Under the pieces are notes generated by a model. It had not been told where the DNA came from. It ran no database searches and saw only the letters and a list, made by a program, of their open reading frames with translations. From a virus: DNA of 29,165 nucleotides. Positions within the stretch are counted from its first letter, which is position 1; the number at the start of each line of letters is the position of its first letter. The translations under genes were made by a program, and so were the position numbers. Positions 13,438 to 20,902 of this stretch are shown one piece after another. Where the stretch lies: the IMG/VR virus record IMGVR_UViG_3300010885_067404, positions 1-29,165 of that record; one strand, written 5' to 3'.

Positions 13438-13784
13438 AAAGCTTCATAGAATTCATTAATGAAGATGCCGACGAACCTAAACAGATCCATCAGATCGGAT
13501 TGAATAGATCTCAGTTAAACTCTTTGCATAGACATCCGTCATTTAGGACATATGTTGATTCTCCTTCGCATCCAAAAGTTTATGCAAAGTTAGATCAAAA
13601 TGATAGCGGATCAGGAAGAACACGAAACGTGATATTAACTAACTCTGGTAATAAACACAAGATGCATGTTGCTATCACCAACCGTGGTAAGATCCTAGGG
13701 CATACAATATACCGCAAGTCAGACAATCCACATCTAGATGCAAAGGTACAGTGGAACTTAGTTAAATCTAAAGATGGATCATAA
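13434..13784 (+). CDS. Small protein with capsid-targeting-like N-terminus, 116 aa
   Basis: The product starts MKSFIEFINE-D, very close to the T4 capsid-targeting peptide including the Glu at residue 10. The body is basic and polar (LNRSQLNSLHRHPSFRTY, then KVYAKLDQND and TRNVILTN) with no recognised family. It overlaps the o-spanin-like gene by ATGA and shares its codon character. If the N-terminus is a processing signal, the mature protein would begin at Asp11 and lie in the head. Confidence 0.55.
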   Translation: MKSFIEFINEDADEPKQIHQIGLNRSQLNSLHRHPSFRTYVDSPSHPKVYAKLDQNDSGSGRTRNVILTNSGNKHKMHVAITNRGKILGHTIYRKSDNPHLDAKVQWNLVKSKDGS

Positions 13785-13787
13785 TAA

Positions 13788-13982
13788 ATGAAAAGCTTCT
13801 CAGATTTTATCGATGAAAATTTTAAAGATGGAAAAAATCCTCAGGATAAAGGTGATTCTGCCCGGCACGGTATACCCAAAAAAGCCAGTCTTGAAACATT
13901 AGATAAGATAGTCAAACAAGGCGGCCGTAAAGGTCAGTTGGCTCACTGGCAAGCAAATATGCGTAGAGGAAGAAAAAAATAA
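13788..13982 (+). CDS. Small basic protein with capsid-targeting-like N-terminus, 64 aa
   Basis: The product starts MKSFSDFIDE-N, like its neighbour. The rest is basic (DSARHGIPKKASLETLDKI, then GGRKGQLAHWQANMRRGRKK). I recall this tail from several T4-like phage proteins, where it can occur alone or at the end of longer ones. The ribosome site is weak (GGATCATAATAA). Charge and N-terminus suggest DNA contact in the head. It is the last late gene of this block. Confidence 0.6.
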   Translation: MKSFSDFIDENFKDGKNPQDKGDSARHGIPKKASLETLDKIVKQGGRKGQLAHWQANMRRGRKK

Positions 13983-14002
13983 TTATAAATGCATAATAAC
14001 AG

Positions 14003-14030
14003 TTGCATTTTCTAATAGATATACTATAAT
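14003..14030 (+). promoter_or_regulatory. Host-type promoter candidate for primase
   Basis: TTGCAT (14003-14008), a 16-base spacer and a perfect TATAAT (14025-14030) precede ATG 14063 by 32 bases. This is the best-matching sigma70-type promoter in the window and marks the change from late genes to replication genes. Confidence 0.6.
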
Positions 14031-14062
14031 CATTATGTAATTATCACGTATAGGTTGTAGTA

Positions 14063-15100
14063 ATGAATACATTATGGTTAGATCATAAGTATACTAATTT
14101 AATATCAGTTAGATTAGAACACTTTAAAAGAAAAGATAATAACCTCTATAACTTTAGATGTCCTTATTGTGGTGACTCACATAAGAATAAATCTAAAGCT
14201 AGAGGTTATCTATTTGAGAACAAGGGAGCTATGATATTTAAATGTCATAACTGCCATACTAGTACTGGAATGGGATCTTTTTTAAAGCATTTAGATCCTC
14301 AACTATTTACTGAATATAGATTAGATATTCTTAAAGAAAACGGTCAGTCAAATAATACTCCTTTTGTTTCTGATATAACTAAATTTGCTAAGCAAAGAAT
14401 AGATAAATTTAATATTTTTTCTTGTGAGGGTATTAAAAAAATATCTCAGTTAAATCATGATCACCAAGCAAAAATTTATATAGATAATAGGCTTATACCT
14501 CCTAATAAGCATTATATGTTATATTATGTACCAAGATTTTGTGCATGGGTTAATACATTTGTTGAAAATAAATTTTCTGCTGAGTCTCTAAAACTTGATG
14601 AACCACGTATAGTACTACCGTTTATTGATGAAAAAGGATATGTTTTTGGGTTTCAGGGTAGATCTTATTTAAACTCAAGTCACAAGCTACGATATATAAC
14701 TATCATGTTAGATCAAACAAAACCAAAATTGTTTGGATTAAACAAAATAGACTTAACAAAGAAAATTTACTGCGTAGAAGGACCTATTGATTCTCTTTTT
14801 ATTTCTAATTGTATTGCCTTAGCAGGAGCTGATGGAGATTTAGAAAAGATAGCGGATAAAAGATCTTTAGTTATGGTTTATGATAATGAGCCAAGAAATT
14901 TTGATATAGTAAAAAAAATTAATAAATGCATAGACAATAATTATAATGTAGTTATTTGGCCTAAAGATATTGAGCATAAAGATATTAATGATATGGTAAT
15001 AGCAGGTTTGTCAGTTGATAATATAATGAATATAATAGATAATAATACATATAGAGGTTTGTCTGCTAAGATAAAATTTAATGAATGGAAAAGGATTTAA
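14063..15100 (+). CDS. DNA primase, T4 gp61-like
   Basis: The 345-residue protein has an N-terminal zinc-binding domain (FRCPYCGDS with C33 and C36; FKCHNCHTS with C61 and C64). A toprim-type catalytic core follows (KIYCVEGPIDSLF with its Glu, then GADGDLE and LVMVYDNEP). T4 gp61 works with helicase gp41 to make RNA primers for the lagging strand; length matches. The DNA is AT-rich and uses AGA. It has its own host-type promoter and is followed after three bases by a small gene. Confidence 0.88.
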   Translation: MNTLWLDHKYTNLISVRLEHFKRKDNNLYNFRCPYCGDSHKNKSKARGYLFENKGAMIFKCHNCHTSTGMGSFLKHLDPQLFTEYRLDILKENGQSNNTPFVSDITKFAKQRIDKFNIFSCEGIKKISQLNHDHQAKIYIDNRLIPPNKHYMLYYVPRFCAWVNTFVENKFSAESLKLDEPRIVLPFIDEKGYVFGFQGRSYLNSSHKLRYITIMLDQTKPKLFGLNKIDLTKKIYCVEGPIDSLFISNCIALAGADGDLEKIADKRSLVMVYDNEPRNFDIVKKINKCIDNNYNVVIWPKDIEHKDINDMVIAGLSVDNIMNIIDNNTYRGLSAKIKFNEWKRI

Positions 15101-15103
15101 AAT

Positions 15104-15280
15104 ATGAGTGAGCAATACATAACTAAAATTATTGAAGATCCTGAAACTAAAGAATTAGGTATTCTTCTCACAGAAGAATTAATGAAGAAATTAGATCTTC
15201 ATATTAATGAATACCTTGAATGGAGTTTCAACGGCAAAGAAATTATTCTTAAAAAAACAAAATATATTAATAATAATTAA
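15104..15280 (+). CDS. Small AbrB-like protein, 58 aa
   Basis: ATG 15104 lies three bases after the primase stop with AAAAGGATTT upstream; TAA is at 15278-15280. The sequence KELGILLTEELMKKLDLHIN then YLEWSFNGKEIILKK fits the swapped-hairpin AbrB/MazE pattern (small strand, helix, Gly-turn, final IIL-K strand). Such proteins bind DNA as dimers. The similarity is pattern-level only; a primase accessory protein is equally possible. Confidence 0.5.
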   Translation: MSEQYITKIIEDPETKELGILLTEELMKKLDLHINEYLEWSFNGKEIILKKTKYINNN

Positions 15281-15297
15281 AAATTAAAAATTAAAAA
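15277..15297 (+). repeat. Heptamer TTAAAAA repeated three times
   Basis: Three exact copies of TTAAAAA run from 15277 to 15297, between the end of the 58-aa gene and the ribosome site of nrdJ (TTTAGGAGC). It may be an unstructured leader that favours ribosome loading, or replication slippage. Confidence 0.8.
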
Positions 15298-15312
15298 TTT
15301 AGGAGCTAACTA

Positions 15313-17262
15313 ATGGGAAATTATTTTTCGTCTCCCTACCAAGAATTTATTTACAAAAGCCGTTACTCAAAATATCTCCCTGAAGAAAGTAGACGCGAAC
15401 AATGGCCTGAAACAGTTAGTCGCTATCTAAATTTTATGTTAAATTATATTAAACAAGAACATAATTATAATTTTACAGATGATGAGCGCTTAGTAATTGA
15501 AAATTCTATTCTTAATTTAGAAGTTATGCCTTCAATGCGCGCACTTATGACATCAGGTGCAGCTCTTGCGCGAGATCATGTTGCAGGATATAATTGCTCC
15601 TACCTGCCTTTTGATAGTGTAAAGAGTTTTGATGAAGAGATGTATGTTCTTATGAATGGTACTGGTGTAGGTTATACAGTAGAATCATCTTATGTAGAAC
15701 AACTTCCAGTAGTTGCAGAAGAGCTATTTGATACAAATACTACGATAGTTGTTGATGATTCTAAGATTGGATGGGTTAAATCATTTCGGGAATTAATTAA
15801 TTTACTTTATATTGGACAAGTTCCAAAATGGGATCTCTCATTGCTTCGCCCAAAGGGTGCACGTCTAAAAATATTTGGTGGTCGTTCTTCAGGTCCTGAT
15901 CCTCTTAATGAGCTTTTTGTTTATACTGTTAATATATTTCGAAAATCTGCAGGCCGTCGTCTTACGACATTAGAAGTACATGATATTGCATGTATGATCG
16001 CTAGCGTAGTAGTGGTAGGTGGAGTTCGTAGATCAGCGCTTATTTCTCTTTCTGATATTTTTGATGATAGATTACGCGATTGTAAATCAGGTGCATGGTG
16101 GAATGAAACAGTTCATCGTAGACTAGCTAACAATTCAGCTGTTTATGAAACAAAACCAGATATTGGCCTATTCATGAAAGAATGGGTATCTCTTTATGAA
16201 TCTAAATCTGGTGAAAGAGGTATTTTCTCTAGACAAGCTGTTAAAAAAGTTATTGAAAGCGCTAATAATTTTCGTAAAAAGCATTTTGGCAACGATGTGC
16301 GTACTCGTGACGCTAATTATGATTTTGGTACTAATCCTTGTTCAGAAATTATTCTTAGACCTTATCAATTTTGTAATTTAACTGAAGTTATTGTGCGCCC
16401 TAGCGATACTCTTGAAACTCTTAAAGTTAAAGTTCGTAATGCTACAATTCTAGGTACTATTCAATCTACTCTTACTAAGTTTAAATACTTAAATAAAAAG
16501 TGGCAAAAGAACTGTGAAGATGAACGTTTACTTGGAGTTTCATTTACCGGTATCTTTGATAATGAAATTATGAATGGTAAAAAGAGTAATATAGTCTTAG
16601 CAAATACTCTTGAAGAACTTCGTAAAGAAGCTATTAAGACTAATATTGAATGGGCTGAAAAATTAGGTATTAATGTATCGGCTGCTATTACTTGTGTTAA
16701 GCCTTCAGGTACTTCATCAGCTCTTAACGGTACATCAAGTGGTATTCATCCACGTCATTCAGAATATTATGTACGTTATGTTCGTAATGATATTAAAGAT
16801 CCAGTAACAGATTTTCTTAAAGACGTAGGTGTTCCGTGGGAAGTAGATAGCTACGATCCTAATCAAGTATGCTTTAAATATCCTATGAAGTCACCTGATG
16901 GTGCTATAGTACGTAAAGATCTTGGTGCTATTGAACATCTTGAACTCTGGAAAATGTATCAAATTCATTGGTGTGAACATAAGCCGTCAGTTACTATTAC
17001 TGTACGTGAGGATGAATGGCTTCAAGTAGGCGCTTGGGTATATGATAATTTTGATTGGATGTCAGGCGTTTCATTTCTACCGTATAGTGATCATGTTTAT
17101 AAGCAAGCGCCATTTACTGATTGCACAAAAGAAGAATACGAATCTCTAATTCCTTTAATGCCTAAATTAATTGACTGGTCAAAACTTACAGACTATGAGA
17201 AAGAAGATACAACAACCGGTACACAGGAGTTAGCATGCGTCGCGGGCGGATGCGAAATATAG
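15313..17262 (+). CDS. nrdJ: B12-dependent (class II) ribonucleotide reductase, monomeric type
   Basis: The 649-residue enzyme reduces ribonucleotides to deoxyribonucleotides with adenosylcobalamin as radical source. Against the Lactobacillus leichmannii enzyme (from memory), the radical Cys is C343 in NPCSE, and Glu345 is in place. The redox pair is C95 (AGYNCSY) with C354 (FCNLTE); the C343-C354 spacing of 11 is conserved. The C-terminal shuttle pair is C642 and C647 (ACVAGGC), ready for reduction by a glutaredoxin or thioredoxin; a glutaredoxin gene lies at 18840. CKPSGTSS matches a conserved phosphate-binding loop. AGGAG precedes ATG 15313. Class II avoids oxygen and iron dependence but needs host B12. 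Confidence 0.95.
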   Translation: MGNYFSSPYQEFIYKSRYSKYLPEESRREQWPETVSRYLNFMLNYIKQEHNYNFTDDERLVIENSILNLEVMPSMRALMTSGAALARDHVAGYNCSYLPFDSVKSFDEEMYVLMNGTGVGYTVESSYVEQLPVVAEELFDTNTTIVVDDSKIGWVKSFRELINLLYIGQVPKWDLSLLRPKGARLKIFGGRSSGPDPLNELFVYTVNIFRKSAGRRLTTLEVHDIACMIASVVVVGGVRRSALISLSDIFDDRLRDCKSGAWWNETVHRRLANNSAVYETKPDIGLFMKEWVSLYESKSGERGIFSRQAVKKVIESANNFRKKHFGNDVRTRDANYDFGTNPCSEIILRPYQFCNLTEVIVRPSDTLETLKVKVRNATILGTIQSTLTKFKYLNKKWQKNCEDERLLGVSFTGIFDNEIMNGKKSNIVLANTLEELRKEAIKTNIEWAEKLGINVSAAITCVKPSGTSSALNGTSSGIHPRHSEYYVRYVRNDIKDPVTDFLKDVGVPWEVDSYDPNQVCFKYPMKSPDGAIVRKDLGAIEHLELWKMYQIHWCEHKPSVTITVREDEWLQVGAWVYDNFDWMSGVSFLPYSDHVYKQAPFTDCTKEEYESLIPLMPKLIDWSKLTDYEKEDTTTGTQELACVAGGCEI

Positions 17263-17429
17263 TTACACCTTGTACTGGTTTATGTGATTTAAATGTTATT
17301 AATAATACTTGCTCTAAGTGTGGTCGTACTTCTGTTCAAATAGAAGAATGGATGGTATACTCACATGAAGAGCGGGTAGATATTATAAAAAATATAAAAA
17401 GAGAGAATAATGATAGAAAAGGAATATAA
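17235..17429 (+). CDS. DUF1289 Cys-rich protein
   Basis: The 64-residue product carries the DUF1289 pattern: PCTGLCDLN, then CSKCGRTSVQIEEW. The four Cys probably bind a metal or an Fe-S centre. DUF1289 genes are common in proteobacteria; function is unknown. ATG 17235 is supported by AGGAG six bases upstream and lies inside the nrdJ end (28-bp overlap), so translation is likely coupled to the reductase. An alternative ATG is at 17250. Confidence 0.75.
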   Translation: MRRGRMRNIVTPCTGLCDLNVINNTCSKCGRTSVQIEEWMVYSHEERVDIIKNIKRENNDRKGI

Positions 17430-17565
17430 ATTTACTTGTCAAAATTGTGATAATACTTTTACTATTATAACAGATGAAGACGAGATACCTACAGGATGTC
17501 CGTTTTGCGGATCTAACTTAGAAGAAAATTATGATGAACAAGACAATAATGAAGAAGACGATTAA
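17410..17565 (+). CDS. Zinc-ribbon mini-protein, 51 aa
   Basis: ATG 17410 has GAGAG upstream; TAA is at 17563-17565. The product has two CxxC knuckles (TCQNCD at 9-14 and GCPFCGS at 29-35) followed by a very acidic tail (YDEQDNNEEDD). Zinc-ribbon plus acidic tail is typical of small proteins that bind nucleic-acid or transcription machinery. It overlaps the DUF1289 gene by 20 bp, and its stop overlaps by 4 bp the stop of the convergent GIY-YIG-like gene. Confidence 0.65.
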   Translation: MIEKEYKFTCQNCDNTFTIITDEDEIPTGCPFCGSNLEENYDEQDNNEEDD

Positions 17566-17963
17566 TATTTTATAACATTTACTTTATACCATTTACCATT
17601 TATTTGATCATTATAATATTCATCCGTTAATAAAACTTTTCTTATAAACTGCTCATTTACTTCAAGAAAATTAGTTTTACCTTTAGATTCACATAGATGT
17701 AATATTTCTCTTTTAAATCTAAGAGGATCTAATTTAGATTCTTTTTTAATATAATCGTTTGAACTATAGTACTCTTTCCAATCTGACTCAGATCTTGATT
17801 TCCTAGTTTTACCTTTCACTTTCTTTAATGACCAGAAGTATTTACGACCTATATATTTTTTGTTTTCTTTTAAATCATATATACAATATACAAAACCATA
17901 ATATTTCTTAATATCATAACCATCATACACTTCATTATTAAATAACCACGGATTAGTATACAT
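17562..17963 (-). CDS. GIY-YIG-like endonuclease, possible homing endonuclease
   Basis: The 133-residue product contains YGFVYCIYD and, ten residues after GFVY, KKYIGRK, matching the GIY-(10-11)-YIG spacing. Further family-like parts are the Arg/Lys-rich helix (KTRKSRSESDWKEYYSSN) and NFLEVNEQFI with the candidate catalytic Glu, then YYNDQINGKW. It is the only minus-strand gene in 14-20 kb, sits just after nrdJ, and has its own promoter candidate. Free-standing homing endonucleases often lie beside ribonucleotide reductase genes in T4-like phages. AAGG precedes the start. A Holliday-type or repair nuclease is possible. Confidence 0.6.
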   Translation of the reverse strand: MYTNPWLFNNEVYDGYDIKKYYGFVYCIYDLKENKKYIGRKYFWSLKKVKGKTRKSRSESDWKEYYSSNDYIKKESKLDPLRFKREILHLCESKGKTNFLEVNEQFIRKVLLTDEYYNDQINGKWYKVNVIKY

Positions 17964-17965
17964 AG

Positions 17966-17993
17966 TTGCCTTTTATATAAAATATGTTATAAT
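17966..17993 (+). promoter_or_regulatory. Rightward promoter candidate
   Basis: TTGCCT (17966-17971), a 16-base spacer and perfect TATAAT (17988-17993) precede ATG 18026. The -10 overlaps that of a leftward promoter candidate. Confidence 0.5.
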
Positions 17994-18015
17994 GTATATA
18001 TAACGTTATAGTCAA
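17986..18015 (-). promoter_or_regulatory. Leftward promoter candidate for the GIY-YIG-like gene
   Basis: On the minus strand TTGACT (18015-18010), an 18-base spacer and TATAAC (17991-17986) precede the ATG at 17963. A perfect 12-base palindrome TATAACGTTATA (17999-18010) lies in the spacer and could be a repressor site. Confidence 0.4.
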
Positions 18016-18025
18016 GGAAAGTCTA

Positions 18026-18559
18026 ATGAGAGTATTTTTAGGTCGCTATCCTCGAGGTGAAAAAGAACGTAAAGTTAATATACGTATCGATGATTATGAT
18101 TTATGGTCTATGGATCATACTCTTTCACTTATTATTTTACCCATGCTTAAAAAACTTAAAGAAATAAAACATGGATCACCATACGTTGATATAGAAGATG
18201 CCCCTCATATAGGTAAAGGTGAAGAAACTGATTTTGGACATTCAGATGATAAAATTCATGATCGTTGGGATTGGGTTCTCGATGAAATAATTTGGGCTCA
18301 TGAACAAGTAATTGATGATGATAATAGCTATAACATCTACTATGATCCATATGAGCCAGATGAACCTCTTGATCCTCCTATGAAAATTGAAGTTCTTAAT
18401 GATGATGGTACGACACATCAAAATAATTCAATATGGGGTACAGAAGCCAGTCGACGTGAAATGGGAAAGTTTAATGTTGAAAAATATAAAGCTTATAATG
18501 ATAGAATTAATAATGGATTAACTCTTTTTGGAAAATATTATAGAGGACTTTGGGATTAA
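18026..18559 (+). CDS. Conserved phage protein of unknown function, 177 aa
   Basis: AAGGAA lies before ATG 18026. The sequence MRVFLGRYPRGEKERKVNIR, DYDLWSMDHTLSLIILPMLK, the HGSPYVDIEDAP segment and KIHDRWDWVLDEIIWAHEQ is a family I have seen in many large T4-like phages, always unnamed. Trp and Asp/Glu are abundant, and the HDRWDWVLDE helix is the most conserved part. It is transcribed from the promoter at 17966 at the head of a run of small genes. Confidence 0.75.
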   Translation: MRVFLGRYPRGEKERKVNIRIDDYDLWSMDHTLSLIILPMLKKLKEIKHGSPYVDIEDAPHIGKGEETDFGHSDDKIHDRWDWVLDEIIWAHEQVIDDDNSYNIYYDPYEPDEPLDPPMKIEVLNDDGTTHQNNSIWGTEASRREMGKFNVEKYKAYNDRINNGLTLFGKYYRGLWD

Positions 18560-18792
18560 TGAAGCGTCAATCTTTCACTACCGTAGCGCGAATCTGTGAA
18601 CTAAAAACACTATATCATGAACTTATAGAAAAAGTTACTGTACCTACAAAACGCAAAGTTCATAATGTAGAAAATGCAGCATGGTTTATTAAAAGTGGCT
18701 ATATTTTTAATAAAAATAATAACATGTATAATCAAATATTTGAAATTTGTAACGAAACTTTAAAAATAAAAAATGAAGATTACGCCAGCTAA
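18559..18792 (+). CDS. Hypothetical protein, 77 aa
   Basis: ATG 18559 overlaps the previous stop (TAATG), favouring coupled translation over an upstream in-frame TTG at 18550. The protein is basic and probably helical (FTTVARICELKTLYHELIEK, then VPTKRKVHNVENAAWFIKSG). No family is recognised. Confidence 0.55.
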   Translation: MKRQSFTTVARICELKTLYHELIEKVTVPTKRKVHNVENAAWFIKSGYIFNKNNNMYNQIFEICNETLKIKNEDYAS

Positions 18793-18847
18793 ACAAGTAG
18801 GTAATAAAAATAAAATAAATTTAAGAATAGGAAGAAGTAATGCTTAA
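18773..18847 (+). CDS. Possible 24-aa basic peptide
   Basis: ATG 18773 to TAA 18847 gives MKITPAKQVGNKNKINLRIG and four more residues. It overlaps both neighbours (20 bp and 8 bp) and fills what would otherwise be a 47-base gap, but has no clear ribosome site. It may be only a leader or noise. Confidence 0.25.
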   Translation: MKITPAKQVGNKNKINLRIGRSNA

Positions 18848-19094
18848 TGTAGAAATATATTCTAAAGAAGAATGTATATGGTGTGAGAAAACAAAAAATA
18901 TTTTAGAAAATCTTAATATTAAATATAAAGATTATGTTTTAAACAAGCACTATACTAAAGAAGAGCTGCAAGAAAAAATACCAGAAGTTAAAACATTACC
19001 ACAAATTTATGTAAATAATAAACATATTGGTGGTTATAGTGAATTTACAGCTTATATTGAAGAGGTGATTAGTAATTATGCTCACGACATATGA
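18840..19094 (+). CDS. Glutaredoxin
   Basis: The 84-residue protein has the glutaredoxin fold markers: VEIYSKEECIWCEKTK with active site CIWC (residues 12-15), then TLPQIYVNNKHIGGYSE with the cis-Pro and the GG glutathione-binding turn. The usual motif is CPYC; T4-like phages vary it. It probably reduces the C-terminal cysteines of the phage ribonucleotide reductase. AGGAAG precedes ATG, and the end overlaps the next gene by 17 bp. Confidence 0.9.
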   Translation: MLNVEIYSKEECIWCEKTKNILENLNIKYKDYVLNKHYTKEELQEKIPEVKTLPQIYVNNKHIGGYSEFTAYIEEVISNYAHDI

Positions 19095-19368
19095 AACTCC
19101 AGAAATTAAAAATTCAACAAATAATTTAATTGATATGCTTAAAGTAACTAACGTTGAAGTTATTTTTACAAAAACAGATGGTACAGAAAGAAAAATGAAA
19201 TGTACTCTTAAAGAAGATATAATTAAACCTTATGAAAAGAAAACCGATAAAATTAAATCCCAAACAGAAGGTGTATTATCTGTTTGGGATTTAGATAAAG
19301 AAGGATGGCGTTCTTTTCGTATAGACAATATTATATCTTATTCATATATTAATGATAGAGGGTATTAA
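19078..19368 (+). CDS. WYL_2/DUF2693-like small SH3-type protein
   Basis: The 96-residue product has VEVIFTKTDGTERKMKCTLK and VWDLDKEGWRSFRIDNI segments. These match a small beta-barrel phage family (DUF2693, now WYL_2 as I recall) of unknown, possibly nucleic-acid-binding or regulatory, role. GAGGTG lies before ATG 19078 inside the glutaredoxin gene. The glycosyltransferase start follows by two bases. Confidence 0.7.
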   Translation: MLTTYETPEIKNSTNNLIDMLKVTNVEVIFTKTDGTERKMKCTLKEDIIKPYEKKTDKIKSQTEGVLSVWDLDKEGWRSFRIDNIISYSYINDRGY

Positions 19369-19370
19369 TA

Positions 19371-20315
19371 ATGGTAGAATTAAATGAATTAAATAAAAAA
19401 GCAATGGGTGGTACAGAATTAATGATGTACGGTCTTAAAGATCGTATACCACCTGAGCTTTATAATCAATTTCAAATTATATGTTCTCGAGTTAGAGAAT
19501 TAGATGATAATAAGATAAAAATTTATTGGTTACATGATCTTCCATTAGATCCTGAAGCTTCTCATTTAAAAGATGAAATTAGTAGAAATAAATTTGATCA
19601 TTTTGTTTTTGCTAGCAATTGTCAATATCAACAATACCGTGATCATTTAAATATACCTTTTGATAGTAAGTGTTCAGTTATTGAAAATGCTATTGAACCA
19701 ATTAAGTACGAAAAAAAATCTAAAGATGAAGTAAGATTAATTTATCATACTACACCTCATCGTGGACTTGAAATACTTGTACCTGTATTTGAATATCTAT
19801 GTACAAAACATAATAATATTGTATTAGATGTTTTCTCTAGCTTTAAAATATATGGCTGGCCTGAACGCGATCGGATTTATGAAAGTCTGTTTGATCGCTG
19901 TCGTTCTAATGCTAAAATAAACTACCACGGCGTTGTTTCAAATGAAGAAGTAAAAGAACATCTTAAAAAAGCTCATATTTTTGCTTATCCGTCCATTTGG
20001 CAAGAAACAAGTTGTATAGCTGCTATTGAAGCAATGAGCGCAGGTTGTATGTTAGTACATCCTAATTATGGAGCTTTACCAGATACAACAGGTGGTTTAA
20101 CAACATCTTATCAATGGGATTCTAATGTTAATGCTCATGCCGGTAGATTTCATTCTATTCTTGATTTTGCTATTGAGGTAGTTAACAGATCTGAAGCACA
20201 AGAGTATTTACAATTTATTAAAACATATGCTGACTCAAGATATAATTGGAATAAAATTTCCGGTCAATGGATAGGATTAATGCAGTCATTAATAGAAAAG
20301 AAAAAGGGGGCTTAG
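19371..20315 (+). CDS. Glycosyltransferase, GT4 type
   Basis: The 314-residue protein resembles GT-B glycosyltransferases. It has the early MGGTEL motif (sugar-donor loop), a middle VIENAIEP turn and LIYHTTPHRGLEILV. A C-terminal donor-binding region follows with INYHGVVSNEEV, FAYPSIWQETSCIAAIEAMS (the E-x7-E-type motif) and GALPDTTGG. It transfers a sugar from a nucleotide donor, probably to phage DNA, a virion protein or host envelope; substrate is unknown. T4-like cyanophages commonly carry such genes. The early part is short compared with bacterial GT4 enzymes. A bidirectional terminator follows. Confidence 0.85.
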   Translation: MVELNELNKKAMGGTELMMYGLKDRIPPELYNQFQIICSRVRELDDNKIKIYWLHDLPLDPEASHLKDEISRNKFDHFVFASNCQYQQYRDHLNIPFDSKCSVIENAIEPIKYEKKSKDEVRLIYHTTPHRGLEILVPVFEYLCTKHNNIVLDVFSSFKIYGWPERDRIYESLFDRCRSNAKINYHGVVSNEEVKEHLKKAHIFAYPSIWQETSCIAAIEAMSAGCMLVHPNYGALPDTTGGLTTSYQWDSNVNAHAGRFHSILDFAIEVVNRSEAQEYLQFIKTYADSRYNWNKISGQWIGLMQSLIEKKKGA

Positions 20316-20330
20316 GCCCCCTTAATTTTT
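20304..20330 (+). terminator. Bidirectional terminator between convergent genes
   Basis: AAGGGGGC (20304-20311), loop TTAG and GCCCCCTT (20316-20323) are followed by AATTTTT on the plus strand. On the minus strand they are followed by TTTTTCTTTTC (complement of 20301-20305 and upstream). It ends both the glycosyltransferase transcript and the leftward transcript. Confidence 0.85.
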
Positions 20331-20496
20331 ACCTATTATCATAATTTAAAAGTGCATTAATATTCTTTGATTTTAATGCGTTTCTAAAATTTCTTGCTAG
20401 CTTTCTTTCTTTATCTTCTTTTACTTTATTAAGAGAAACTTTGCGATAATCTTCTTCACTATCATTATAATATGTTTTAATATTTTTTCTTTTCAT
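20329..20496 (-). CDS. Small basic protein, 55 aa
   Basis: On the minus strand ATG (20496-20494) overlaps the upstream stop in ATGA; TAA is at 20331-20329. The product is very basic and helical: MKRKNIKTYYNDSEEDYRKV, then NKVKEDKERKLARNFRNALK. Coupled translation with the gene upstream and its place right before the terminator support it being real. No family is recognised. Confidence 0.6.
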   Translation of the reverse strand: MKRKNIKTYYNDSEEDYRKVSLNKVKEDKERKLARNFRNALKSKNINALLNYDNR

Positions 20497-20900
20497 GTAG
20501 GTAACAATCCTGGAAAGGCCTCCTGAACCAGTTTCTTAGTTATATTTTTATAAGGTGATTTTTTATCTTTAGCTGCAATAATAAGCTCAGCTTCTTCTGC
20601 ATCTACTGTTTCTAGAAGTTCAATAAACATAGCTTCTCGTTTTGCTTTGTTAGGAATAGGCGTCGCACCTTCTACAAAGTAATTAAATTTGCGTATATTT
20701 TTAAATAAAATGCCAGGATTATCAAATTTACTTGGTTTATAAGGCGGATTACCTTCTGGAATAAGCCATTGCATGTTTTCATCAAACATGCAAAGTAATA
20801 TGTTTCTTACTGCTGGAAAATCGTTTTGCTGGAGAGCAATTACTCTTTCTTTAGCCGGTAATGTATCTATCTTCTTTAGTATATAACTTATATTATTCAT
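20493..20900 (-). CDS. Conserved T4-like phage protein (DUF6433-like), 135 aa
   Basis: The product matches, from memory, a family widespread in T4-like cyanophages (DUF6433): it begins with a YILKKIDTLPAKERVIAL segment, followed by LLCMFDENMQWLIPEGNPPY, then AEELIIAAKDK-type and VQEAFPGLLP ends. Function is unknown; its steady location near RNase H and replication genes suggests a role in DNA metabolism. It follows the RNase H gene by two bases and shares ATGA with the next. Confidence 0.7.
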   Translation of the reverse strand: MNNISYILKKIDTLPAKERVIALQQNDFPAVRNILLCMFDENMQWLIPEGNPPYKPSKFDNPGILFKNIRKFNYFVEGATPIPNKAKREAMFIELLETVDAEEAELIIAAKDKKSPYKNITKKLVQEAFPGLLPT

Positions 20901-20902
20901 AA

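Noticed and set aside
13984-13991. TATAAATG as a further late promoter
   Set aside because: The last base departs from TATAAATA and a better host-type promoter (14003-14030) explains primase expression.
15277-15297. Direct repeats as a CRISPR array or replication origin
   Set aside because: Only three 7-base units without spacers; no spacer-repeat structure anywhere in the window.
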